Of a stretch of DNA of 64,000 bases, positions 53,706 through 64,000 are shown piece after piece. A model generated the notes under the pieces. The model made no database searches. It was not told the DNA's origin and was given only the letters and a program-made list of their open reading frames with translations. The DNA is from Mytilus galloprovincialis (lineage: Eukaryota; Mollusca; Bivalvia; Mytilida; Mytilidae): assembly GCF_965363235.1 (NCBI RefSeq), contig NC_134839.1, positions 55,333,560-55,397,559 of the forward strand, written 5' to 3'. The stretch's first letter is position 1; the number at the start of each line of letters is the position of its first letter. Both the position numbers and the translations under genes were made by a program.

Positions 53706-53852
53706 ATGCCATACACAATGATCCGATTTCGTCGATATACTCTAAAGCTTTACAGTCTAGCAATATTCCTTGTCCTTGGATTTTTATTTGCTGGTCATCT
53801 CTACACACATGACAAACTGAAACGGGCAGACATTTTAAGTTCCATCTTTCAG
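53706..53852 (+). CDS. First coding exon of a type II membrane protein, probably a Golgi enzyme
   Basis: From ATG at 53706 to CAG|GTAGGT at 53852: 49 codons, ending in phase 0. It encodes a short basic N-terminus (MIRFRRYTLK), then a single hydrophobic segment (LYSLAIFLVLGFLFAGHLY, about residues 16-34), then a basic and polar start of a stem (THDKLKRADILSSIFQ). This layout of cytoplasmic basic tail, signal anchor and stem is that of Golgi glycosyltransferases and sulfotransferases. No matching downstream exon is visible before the window ends at 64000, so the intron would be longer than 10 kb or the exon is orphaned. The function is unknown; kinship with the upstream glucuronyltransferase is possible but not shown. 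Confidence 0.55.
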
Positions 53853-54439
53853 GTAGGTTTCTCTATGATTATGTAATGTATATATTTGTTTGTTTCGTCT
53901 GTAAATTTTATTCAAAATCCTTTTCCTCCTTTCTGTTCACACTAACAGGCACTTCATCCTAACGACTGGATGTAATTCCTTTAGAATTTTTTTCGAAAAA
54001 CAGAATTGAACTTCTAATTTATTTTTTTATCATAACGAAATCTGAATGACGTGCTGAATTTTAACACAACCTATATTGATGGGTGGAATTTCTAAACAGA
54101 AATTGTACACTTGAAAGATATGACATTCTATTTACAAATACGATAGGGGAGAACCTCGGGATGGGGTGGGGTGAGGGGAGGGGACAACTTACTCTATAAC
54201 AGTGGTATGATAAGCCACTTGAATATGTCGCCATTGTTAGCTTCTTGGTATATAACAGTTACTGTGAAAGATATGACATGTATGTCAAGGCTGTTATAGG
54301 CATCACATTGATTTTTTTCACACTTTCGTAAATACATTAGATATTTGTCAACATGACATCTATTTATTTAATAGCGAAATCATGATTATTGTTAAAAAAT
54401 ATATGATGGGCAGTATGTATTTTCTTTATTCAAAATTTA
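53853..54439. other. Presumed intron, nothing recognised
   Basis: AT-rich sequence after the donor site, with a purine-rich GGGGTGGGGTGAGGGGAGGG stretch at 54163-54182 that could form a quadruplex. Confidence 0.4.
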
Positions 54440-54740
54440 TGAAAAAGGGTCGGCAACTAGCATGACTGGATATTTCAGTTGCTCAATGTAACACATGCGT
54501 AGCAAGATCTGCTTCACCTTCCGGAGTACCTCGATCACCCCCCCCCCCCCCCCCCCCCCCCCGTTTTTGGTGGGACTCGTGTTGCTAAGTCTTTCGTTTT
54601 CTATGTTGTGTCTTGTGTATACTGTTATTTGTCTGTATGTCTTTTTTCTTTTTTAGCCATGGCGTTTACAGTTTATTTTCGATCTATGAGTTTGAATGTT
54701 TCTCTGGTATCTTTCGTAGATATTTTGACATATATGCTCC
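54440..54740 (+). mobile_element. Dispersed repeat with a 25-C run
   Basis: The same family as the insertion at 16833-17093 (there reversed): AGATCTGCTTCACCTTCCGG, a poly-C run at 54538-54562, TTTTTGGTGGGACTCGTGTT and an end at TTTCGATCTATGAGTTTG, CTCTGGTATCTTTCGTAG. This last part resembles the satellite monomer at 25231. Confidence 0.7.
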
Positions 54741-54839
54741 CTCTCTTTTAAAGACATTGACATATATATGCTCCCTCTCTTTTAAAGAAATTTTTGTATA
54801 AAAATTCCTCTATGTTCAACCCCCATATTCATAATTCTT

Positions 54840-55163
54840 TTGAAAGACTAACATGTTTAACCCAGCCACATTATTTATGTATGTGCCTGTCCCAAGTCAG
54901 GAGCCTGTAATTCAGTTGTTGTCGTTTGTTTATGTGTTAAATATTTGTTTTTCGTTCATTTTTTTACATAAATAAGGCCGTTATATAGTTTTCTCGTTGG
55001 AATTGTTTTACATTGTCTTATCTTAGCTGACTATGCGGTATGGGCTTTATTCTTTGTTGAAGGCCGTACGGTGACCTATTGTTGTTAATGTCTGTGTCAT
55101 TTTTGTCTTTTGTGGATAGTTGTCTCATTGGCAATCATGCCACATCTTCTTTTTTTTATAATA
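54840..55163 (+). mobile_element. Retroelement 3' region, plus orientation
   Basis: GTGCCTGTCCCAAGTCAGGA, TCGTTTGTTTATGTG, TGCGGTATGGGCTTTATTC, AAGGCCGTACGGTGACCTAT, GTTGTCTCATTGGCAATCAT and CCACATCTTC: the exact reverse order of 33350-33650. Confidence 0.8.
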
Positions 55164-55169
55164 CTGCTT

Positions 55170-56600
55170 CTTCCAATGTTGAAAACTTAGTCAAAGTTAT
55201 TGAGGACTTAGTACATGAAGTATATACATTTTCTTTATTATATAACTATGGATTTTTGAAGAAAATTCTTATAGTTTTAAACATCCAGTAACACAGCTTG
55301 AGTACCCTCATTTTGTCGGGAAATTAGTTTTTTGTTCAATATCACTAGATTTTCCGAATCGATAATGTTTACACTATACTGAATGAACAATGATCTTCTT
55401 CTGAGCGACAGCTGTTGTGCAGAGACAGCCATTGACCTTTGATGTCTTCCAGATTGTCTTATTTTTTTTTTTAAATTACATACAGTTAAAAACGTAATGA
55501 AAATATGTTGGAGAATCAGCATGTAGGTCTAGTCAAGAACAGGTTTCATATACATTTAACATCAAGATGATTGAGCCCTGAATATGCATTGAAAAGTTTT
55601 TCAAGTTTTAATCATTCGGGAGACAGTCAATGGAGACTTACACCCATGATTCGATAAAATAACAAGTTGTTGAATAGAATGTTTTATATCACACATATTA
55701 CTACTACAATGTATATAAAATTTCTGCATCAAGATTTGGTAGCAAAAAAACCTTTCTACACAAACAACATAAATATAGTCAAAATACCATTTGATAGTTT
55801 TAGAAGGGCGGAGCCTGCATGACGGTATCACGAATGACCAAACAATATATATACCTGAAACTAAGGTTCATATACAGAGATATTTTTTTTTCTGAGACAA
55901 GTTCGTGCAAAGAAGATGAATAAATGCCAGGAAATTTTTCACCGTAACAACTATTATATATTATATATGTCATGTATGTTGTGATACAAATCAGTTCACA
56001 CTGGTTTATTAATATTTTGTTATATATTATATTGATATAACAGCTACATGTATATATATAATTTTCATCCAATTGTACATCATTCTATACTACTATTTTA
56101 ATATAAGTGCAGTACAAGTGCATGGTGGTCACTCTTTTGTAAAAATTCGATTTTTCTAAAAGATTGGATATGAGTATTCATTTCCCTGCAAAAACAAACT
56201 TCCATGCAGAGTTACCGATCCTTGCGGTGATTACTGCAAAACGTTCTTGAGATATTATTCCGCATGCGTTTTTCAAATTTTTTCGGTACGTGTGCATAGG
56301 TATTATCAATGATTTTTTACTTATCCATATATATCTAACGACAAAACATTTTCATATTTATATTAATTTGTGTTCTAAACAATTTTTTTTATCAGTATTC
56401 ATTGAAGAGATGAATCAAAAACAAACGATAAAGAATTATGTTACTTTTGCATTCCTAATGTCTGCGTATTTATCATGTTTATAGATTGGTTGCAAACCCA
56501 AAACGAAAGTAACGTAATGGAAATCTAGGCGATAGCAATACATCAGAATGCTCTCACGGTCTCATCGAGATGTAAAAATCGTACAGTTCCAATGCACGCA
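55170..56600. other. Presumed intron or intergenic DNA
   Basis: No gene is recognised. A one-ended relic of the foldback element at 40594 occurs near 55884. Confidence 0.4.
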
Positions 56601-56604
56601 TTTA

Positions 56605-56771
56605 GGAGATAACTGTATTGTATTTTAAGCTCCGACGGCATCAATTGGGGATTTGATGGTCGCAAATTAAGTTTACTGGCGACGCGTTAGCGGAGACAGT
56701 AAACAGGTATTTGCGACCATCAAATCCCAAATTGATGCCGTCGGAGCTTAAAATACAATATTGTTATCTCC
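56605..56771. mobile_element. Foldback element, about 64-bp arms
   Basis: The left arm has GTATTTTAAGCTCCGACGG, GGGATTTGATGGTCGCAAAT; the right arm has their inverses up to GAGCTTAAAATACAAT and GTTATCTCC. Only a few mismatches occur over about 64 bases. The loop is about 37 bp and CpG-bearing (GGCGACGCGTTAGCGGAG). Confidence 0.88.
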
Positions 56772-57004
56772 ATTCTAATGAAACTGACAGAAAATAACGT
56801 TAAAACATGTATTTAAAATCTGGCATATGCCGTCTGCGCTTGCGCGTACGTCCCATAGCATCAATTGTCAATTGATGCCATGTAAGAAAGTGACGTTATC
56901 CAATCAAAATGAACGTTACAAACGTTGTTGCATTAGAATTTAAAATACAGGTGGTAAATGTTAATACTATCATTGGTTCGTAATCAACAATTATAAAAAG
57001 ATGC

Positions 57005-57080
57005 ATTGCTGTTGTTTTTTTCTATGGTCGGGTTGTTGTCTCTTTGGCACATTCCCCATTTCCATTCTCAATTTTATTGT
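57005..57080 (+). mobile_element. Retroelement B-type 3' terminus
   Basis: TGGTCGGGTTGTTGTCTCTT, TGGCACATTCCCCATTTCC and ATTCTCAATTTTATT: the + strand form of the end at 2846 and 41223. Confidence 0.7.
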
Positions 57081-57156
57081 GTTGCTAAAATTTTGTTGGA
57101 ATTGTCCATTTGCAACTTATAACTTGAAGGCAATGTGAGTTGCAATCATTCGTCAC

Positions 57157-57192
57157 GTCCTTCGTCGTCGTCGTCGTCGTCGTCGTCATCGA
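57157..57192. repeat. (TCG)n microsatellite
   Basis: About nine TCG triplets, joined to a reverse fragment of the retroelement tail (TTGGCAATCATACCACATC). Confidence 0.85.
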
Positions 57193-57235
57193 CCCGTTGG
57201 CAATCATACCACATCATCCGCTTCTTATTTTTTTT

Positions 57236-57440
57236 TTTATAATATACGAAAAATAAATATAAGGTACAGCAACAAACAGCAATCACTGCATTATAGGCTC
57301 ATGATTTGGCAACAAACACTTCCTTAACCTGGGACAGATGTGTTGCATTACAATATTAGATCAAACTAAAAATCAGTTTAACTTTGAACGGGCATTATTT
57401 ATCAGAATGATACAAAGCAGAAAACAAATCCATCAAAAAC
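57236..57440 (-). mobile_element. Diverged retroelement 3' region
   Basis: AACAAACAGCAATCACTGC, TATAGGCTCATGATTTGG, CCTTAACCTGGGACAGATG and CATTATTTATCAGAATGA follow the order of 51660-51940, heavily diverged. Confidence 0.5.
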
Positions 57441-58539
57441 ACGTTTACTATGTATATAAAAGTCAAACATACCGGAAAAGAGTGATATATACATAATATG
57501 AACAATAACAAATACAATCATGTATATTGAATTGTCTCAATAGAACGAACTAATTTGATGTCTCTTTTGGTTTGGTAAAACATAGTTTCTGATGGCTATA
57601 TTCCCTCTCAAGATAATAATGCTAGCATAGTTTATCATTGTCACATAATAAATATTTGAACAAGGACGAATCACTTATATCTTAGCATAAGGGTTCCGGG
57701 AAGTAGAACCACTCTTTCGTTTAATGACCATTTGATAAACCTTTGCTAACGTAGTATTTACATTTCTAATCATATTCAAGAACCGAAATAATACACCAAA
57801 ATGTTGGTGTTCAATTACAAAATCCGACTGCATTTTGTACGATTTGAAACTTTAACAGTTGATATTGTCATTAAAATCAATGAATTTGGATAAGTTTGAA
57901 CTAATATAGATATTTTCGAAGGTATATTACCTATTAAGTGTATTTCATTTGCTGTGAAGTACAAAATGCTTCATACGTTTTACTTGATTTGTTTGGATTT
58001 GTACTGGATTTATATTCTTTTCTTGATATAATCTCGATTTGAGAGGGTTTTTTTTGTCACTGGACATTGATTCATGAACACAAATTCATCGCTCATCAAT
58101 TAAAGATTTGTATTTGCAGATTTACACAAGGTGTTAAACATTTTTTATATTATATTACAAACTTGCCTAAAATAAAACTTAAGTCAGATTATAGAATGCT
58201 ATGGTTCAGTTCAAGCTTTCACCTTTCTATTGTCGTAACATATTAGATCGGACGGTTAGATTCTACAAGTATCGTGTTGACCATCATTAAGATTGTAAGA
58301 TATGGCATTATAATACTACCATGGTAAAAGTAACCATTAAATTGTAACACCTCGGGACTGACCAAAGAAGATATATCGTATGAAAATAATCATCGTGTAG
58401 AACGCAGTCGTCATCAGTTAACTTCTGTATTTCTCCCTTCTGAAACTGGTCACAAAATTTAAAGCAATCCTGACTTGTCAGACTTCACACCAATTCATTT
58501 CATTCATTCCACAAACAGGTTTATATCTGACTTTGCAGT
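57441..58539. other. Intergenic or intronic, nothing recognised
   Basis: AT-rich sequence with no open frame over 60 codons. Confidence 0.45.
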
Positions 58540-58660
58540 ATGTGTTTAGCTCATTGTTAAAGGCCGTATGATGACCTTAATTGTTGTTAATTTCTGTCTC
58601 ATTTTTGTCACTTGTGGAGAGTTGTCTCATTGGCAATCATATTAAAACAACTTCTTGTTA
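58540..58660 (+). mobile_element. Retroelement tail fragment
   Basis: GTGTTTAGCTCATTGTTAAA, GGCCGTATGATGACCTTAAT and AGTTGTCTCATTGGCAATCA: an older copy of the 46050-46182 type. Confidence 0.65.
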
Positions 58661-58749
58661 TACATATAATAAGTTTCCGAAATGACCACTATCCTTACAA
58701 ATATTCATATTAGAACTTGTGTATATTTGCTATTTCTTGACTACAAAAT

Positions 58750-59852
58750 CAGGGCCGTAACTACCTATGAGGCAGGGAAGGCAGCCTGAATTTTCTGCAC
58801 CATTTTTTTTTAAAGTAATAAAATGAAATATTGACAATATGTACAAGAAGAACTTGAATTTATATCATAAACAACACAAGTTCACAGTTTTAACAGTGTT
58901 ATCATGATACATGATATATCTGTCATTGTCTGGATTTTTGATCGATAGTGAACCGTTTCAGTATTTGTTTCATTTTTATATTTTCGTGTGGCCGTCCGTC
59001 TGTTATTCAGTATTCGTACGAGAACACATATGAAAGTTTGCTTCCGACAATTTTGAATAAAACCTTACTATTCACATTTATTTAGGGTCTCAATTAAGCA
59101 GAGGAAGTTCCCTTTGTATTGTGATTCTTTTATGATATCGGAAATTCGTTACCGGCTGAATCAGCTGTTGGATCATTTTTTTAACATCTCCCGATCATAC
59201 TAGAACATTATGGTCAATGCCTTAGTTACTTAGTTAAACACTCCCATTCGTTGTAGCAGGGCCTTCTATACTAAGTATATACTAGCAAAGAAATTCCCTG
59301 GTTGTAGTTTATACATGTCTGTTCAGCTTTCAACAATATTGAAGTTCAAGGTCCTCGATAAAAAAAAATCTTGCGTTCTATGATCTTGCTTTATATGTTT
59401 TTTTTAACTTACCAGTTTGATTTCTTACAAAAAAATATCTTTAAATACAGATAATAATTGTTTGCATAAAAATTGCTTCCAGGATCCAGCAATACTGATG
59501 TTTCTTAAAGTAAGTAAATTGAAGGAAAACGGGTATAATTTTTACGGCCACTTTCATTAAGAAAAAAATCCGCGGTCACATTGTATTTAATGTTAATAAT
59601 TAAAGGTCAAAGTACAGCCGGCCTTCAAGACGGAGCATTGGCTCACCCCGAACAGCAATCTCAGCTTGTTTTTGCATAAAATTGCTTCAGGTTCAAGCAA
59701 TACTGATGTTTCTAAAAGTAAGGAAATCGAAGGAAAACGGGTAATTTTTAGCCATTTTACTGAGAGAAAAAGAATCGGCGGATCTAGGGGGCCTCAATCG
59801 GCGGCCCCCAAACCCCTGCCTCCCCTGAATTCGAACCATAGTTACGGCCCTG
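58750..59852. mobile_element. 1.1-kb element with CAGGGCCGTAACTA ends
   Basis: CAGGGCCGTAACTA at 58750 and its near-inverse ATAGTTACGGCCCTG ending at 59852. AAAAT flanks both ends (58745-58749 and 59853-59857). Inside there is a direct repeat of about 95 bp at 59465-59560 and 59665-59758, separated by a fragment of the common dispersed repeat (59590-59650). The CAGGG ends recall hAT elements, but the apparent duplication is 5 bp, not 8. Confidence 0.6.
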
Positions 59853-59859
59853 AAAATGA

Positions 59860-62023
59860 ATACTAATATAGGTTTCGACTTTTGATAAAAAAAAAATATA
59901 TATATATTAAGACATTTTATTTTTTATTTTAGAAACATAAATGTATCTAGTTGACAATTTAATTACTTTATAAAGCTATACTTGAATCAAAGGGATTGAA
60001 TTTGAAACCCGATTTTCTCTAAAAAACAATAATAAATATAAATTTTCAACTGGTTTCCATGACAATACACCGGAACTTCATTATATATCTGTGTTATTTT
60101 TCTTCATTTGTCCTCAGAAATGGAAATTCAATACTTATTTACGATACACATTCTGAGGGTTATTTTAGAACAAATATCAATACTCATCAACGTGTGAGTT
60201 ACAGATGTGTAATAAACCTCAAATTAATATGAAAATCGATTTTTGTCCTCCGAAAACTTATAATTATGATATCAAATAATTACAGAATCTGTTTATTCTT
60301 TCATTTAAAAGTCTTAAAATCCTTTCTTTTTTAGTAAAACTCTGACAAAATTATGAAATTCAAAGCTATGTTGTTGTTACCATGGAAGTATTCCATGTTG
60401 TTACACAATGTGTGACTCTCTTTCTTTAAAAAAAAAAAAAAAGCAATCGCGAACAATAGAACGCTACTTATAATTGAATTGTAAATTTGCTGTACAGTTC
60501 TGAAAAAAATTATTATTTTATTTGATATATTTATTTGCATCGATAATGGTTATATTACACGCAGAGGGATATTCAAATGACCCGTATAAGTAGTAATTGT
60601 CCCAAAAAAAACGACGATTCCAATGGAGCACGAGATGTGAAAAGAATTAGAATATGATTTTGTTTAGTTCAGTCATTAATTAAAGTGAAATGATGAAATA
60701 ATAATTCGTTTTTAGCATGTTTAGCAGCCAATTTGGTTCAATTTTGTCAAAATAAGCAGATAAACATCGATGATATTATTCGCCTGTAAGTGAATAATTC
60801 GACATTATTGAATCCATTCCGTATTCATTTTACCTTCAATATAACCCATTAGCTAGAAGTTGGTTACGTATGTATATATCGTGGTTGACCACTAAAAGGG
60901 AAAAAATGCCAACAAAAGTGAACATTCGTTGACTGATTCGATTCACAAAAACTCAATCAATACAGGTAAATACGATAATTAACTTTTTAATCTTAAACTT
61001 TAACATGAAATTAAACAGACCTAGACAAATCCAATTGCACGAGGTCGCTATTTATTTATATTTATGTCAATGTTTATATCGGGTTGTTTGATTGTCTGCA
61101 GTTTTCGGGGGTCATATCGATACTGTTCATTAGATGACGTCTGGACTAAAATACACACAAAATTCTTGTATATATACATACATGCATTGTTAACTGTTTA
61201 ACTGTTTAACTGTTTAACTCAGACTTATTGCAATTTGAATATACGTTTTAGTATGTTATAAATCAAATATATGAATTTGAGTCAAGATGGTGAACATAAA
61301 TTTGACAGCTTGTGCCCCTTTAAATTGTTTTTGAGTTGTTGCCTATTATTAAAATGCCTGGCATTTTGAGCATTCTATGCTCTTATCAGCCTCTTGTATA
61401 AAAACTACTATTACTAAAATAATGATGTAATGAGACAACAACGCGTACTAGTATTTAATTGTTCAGGGAGTTCTTCAAATTTAGAAATGCGTATCAACTT
61501 AAATAAACATTTTTATTTTTTAAACCATTTTGCTAAGTGAGTCTATTATATATACGGTTTGAATGATTATTTTTTTACATTTTATTTGGCAAAGTCATGA
61601 GTTCCAAACAGCAAAACACCGTACACAACGCTTCTTTTCGGAATAAAATATCGAAAGAAATATATGCATGAAAGATTTCATTGCCAATTATTGATACAAC
61701 TATACTTATTACCCACACATAGTGGCCTAGCTTCTATCAGAAAAAGAGTTGTAATGATCGGATGAGACGAGTGCCAACTTCTTTGACACGTATTTACACA
61801 TGTTTTTAGTAATCGTTCTTGTTTTGGGGAAAATAATGAGACATCTCTAATCATCAACCTACGACCAAATCATTTCATAAAACAACAATTGTTTAGATTG
61901 AGGTACATATTGATATTATGTGAACAACACAAAGATTTTCGTTACCGTTTGAGGTCAAAATCGATCTCGACCGCTTGGCTAGTACCTATATCCGCTGTAC
62001 TGATGATACACAGTGTTTTTAGA
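59860..62023. other. Intergenic or intronic, nothing recognised
   Basis: AT-rich. Contains four tandem copies of AACTGTTT at 61192-61219. No supported gene. Confidence 0.45.
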
Positions 62024-62390
62024 TTATTGGAATCTGATTAAAATGTAACTGTTCACGCGTTAATTTCAGCATCTTCTTTCATTTGTGTGCAGCATCTTCG
62101 TAAATTTGTGTGGCGTGTATTGATCTCTCGTTTAACATTCTATCTTTGAGGATTATAAAAGAAATAATTATAGCAGACAAATGTGCACAAGGGTGCTTTT
62201 GTGTCTGTATTTTCACGCACAAAGATGTACGATTTTAAAATTTTGGTAAAAGATGAATCAGCGATTGTGTCCGAAGTATGTCTACCATGTATAAATATAG
62301 TTTAGATTTTCTATGTTTATTATTATCACACTGGACAAACAAATAGGTACATACGAATAGAAGGATAATTATACCGAATGCAGCTAGGCT
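62024..62390 (+). repeat. Second copy of the upstream block found at 53130
   Basis: Runs from TTTTTAGATTATTGGAATCT through GTGTGGCGTGTATTGATCTC, GTATAAATATAG and CACTGGACAAACAAATAG to GCAGCTAGGCT, then stops where reverse-transcriptase sequence begins. No copy of the 53706 exon follows. Confidence 0.85.
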
Positions 62391-62769
62391 AATACTTTTA
62401 GATATTTGGATGATATTTTAGCTCTCAATAATGACGACTTCAGTATGTATTCTAAAGAAATTTATCCTGTTGAACTTACTTTAAATAAAGCTAATACTAA
62501 CAATGACCACTGCCCTTTCCTCGACCTTGATATATTTATCATTAACGGAAAGCTTCATACTAAAATCTATGATAAAAGAGATGATTTCTCATTTCCTATC
62601 GTTAATTATCCATTTTTAGATGGTGACGTTCCCTTGTCACCATCTTACAGTGTTATATCTCAACTTGTACGATTCGCTCGTGTATGTAACAATGTTTAAG
62701 ATTTTAACGAGAGAAATTTATGTATTACTGAAAAATTATTACACTAGGGTTTTCGATATCACAAACTAC
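62391..62769 (+). pseudogene. Reverse transcriptase fragment with YLDD box
   Basis: The + frame reads NTFRYLDDILALNNDDFSMY, then HCPFLDLDIFIINGKLHTKI, YDKRDDFSFPIVNYPFLDGD, SYSVISQLVRFARVCNNV, a stop at 62697, then DFNERNLCITEKLLH, a second stop and GFRYHKL. One codon is lost from the SYGVYIS motif. It is truncated at both ends and lies exactly at the edge of the duplicated block. Confidence 0.85.
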
Positions 62770-62792
62770 ACTGTAAATATACCTGACGCCTG

Positions 62793-62808
62793 ACGCGTCC
62801 GGACGCGT
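62793..62808. repeat. 16-bp perfect palindrome ACGCGTCCGGACGCGT
   Basis: A GC-rich, four-CpG self-complementary word in AT-rich DNA, at the start of a region (62793-63340) with many GTTCA / TGAAC words. Confidence 0.85.
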
Positions 62809-63724
62809 TCAAAATTTGTACACCGAATGTTTAATATTTTAACGTCATATGTTAATGCTTAGAGACGTGTTCAAAGTTTTAACGTTTGTGTTAAAACTAT
62901 TTACATGTGTGTTCAGACACAGTGAACACCAGTGTTCTAATTCTGATTTAAAAATAGAAGACAGTCGTTTGTCCGATTTTTCTATCCTTCTAATTGGCAA
63001 ATTCAAAAAGAAATTCTTTAAAATATATGAATGTATACGCAGGATGATGATCTTGTGATTTTTTTACTAATATTTTAGTAATTGGGAAATATTAAACTTC
63101 CAAGCTGGCATATACATGATATATGTATAGTTTATGAACTTATTTTATTATTATTACTAGTTTTACTTATAAGTGACAAAATAATGCATATCAATTAGGC
63201 CTGTTATGATAATATCGTAATTAAAATATGTCGATTTTTATCTTATTTCATGATCCGTTCAGTTTATTAACATTACATGTTCAATCAGTGTTCAAATCGC
63301 TCGAAATTTTGAACACCTCGCGTTAAAAAAAATATACCAGGGTACCAAATACCGGAAACAGATATCGGCTGGTGATTTAGGCGGTTTAACGAAGAATGGA
63401 TACACATAAGGAAGAGAACTGGAGAAGGGACTTCTATCCCACATGAACATGAAAGAAGTGAGTAACAAGTTAGGATAATCTCCTTAGGTAGTTCGATGGC
63501 TTCCTTGTTATTTTCTCATGTCAGATATATATTTGTCAATATTCATAACTGTTATATCCAAATATTCAACAAAGTAAAAGACGAATTAAAGAACAGGATT
63601 TAGATTAAACGTTCATAACAATTTTACTGAACTGATAGATAACCAGTCTGTGATCGTCTGTCTGTTATACAGAATAAATGATGATTGTTGCCAAGTTATC
63701 CACGTATGTTAGCTGAAGATCGCT

Positions 63725-64000
63725 GAACACTAAGTGTTAAGAACTCTAACATCAAGTGTTCAAAAATGAAACACAAAGGCATTAAAAACTGAACACCACA
63801 CATTCAATTGATGAACACTAAGTGTTTAGAACTCTAACATGTAGTGTTCAAAAATGAAACACAAAGGCATTAAAAACTGAACACCACATATTCAAATGAT
63901 GAACACTAAGTGTTAAATAACTCTAACATCAAGTGTTCAAAAATGAAACACAAAGGCATTAAAAACTGAACACCGCACATTAAATTGATGAACACTAAGT
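63725..64000. repeat. 88-bp tandem repeat, three units and a partial one
   Basis: GAACACTAAGTGTT recurs at 63725, 63813, 63901 and 63990. Each unit has the block AGTGTTCAAAAATGAAACAC, AAAGGCATTAAAAACTGAAC. AACACTNAGTGTT is nearly palindromic. The array runs off the window. Confidence 0.93.

Overview
The window looks like nuclear DNA of a marine bivalve, most likely a mussel of the Mytilus type. It is AT-rich, its genes have GT-AG introns, and it is crowded with short dispersed repeats of kinds I associate from memory with mussel genomes (the species is an inference, not a match). Most open frames are chance frames inside repeats.

One gene can be read to its end on the + strand: a beta-1,3-glucuronyltransferase of the B3GAT/GlcAT family. 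It has five coding exons (11674-11761, 20638-21182, 21917-22003, 22325-22528, 23048-23203) that join in frame into about 359 residues. They encode a type II Golgi membrane anchor, a stem, and a catalytic domain with a DDD metal site, DMAGFA, the E of the GYQE segment and VLVWHT. In front of exon 2 lies a series of four promoter-plus-first-exon cassettes. Cassettes 1 and 2 are intact and nearly identical. In cassette 3 the exon is split by a repeat, and in cassette 4 the exon is truncated and cut off from its promoter. All four keep a perfect TGACGTCA site. A second gene seems to begin at 53706 with a membrane-anchor first exon. Its upstream block, including a TATAAATA box, is repeated 8.9 kb downstream without the exon.

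Layout: 1-5530, dispersed repeats, an (AATTC)n microsatellite and one retroelement nested in another; 5531-19375, the cassettes, with a 5.55-kb insertion in cassette 1 whose empty site survives in cassette 2; 20638-23203, the rest of the glucuronyltransferase gene; 25231-32823, a 7.6-kb satellite of about 146 units of 52 bp; 33000-52800, a dense set of MITE-like and foldback elements, several with readable target-site duplications, two CGTCCGT palindrome arrays and three tandem arrays with 147-167-bp periods; 53130-53852, the start of the second gene; 54440-64000, repeat fragments, a 1.1-kb element with terminal inverted repeats, the duplicated promoter block, a reverse-transcriptase fragment, and an 88-bp tandem repeat cut by the window edge.

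Two themes stand out. Upstream regions with or without first exons are duplicated around both glycosyltransferase-type first exons. The cassette duplications also give paralogous empty sites that date and delimit mobile-element insertions from the sequence alone.
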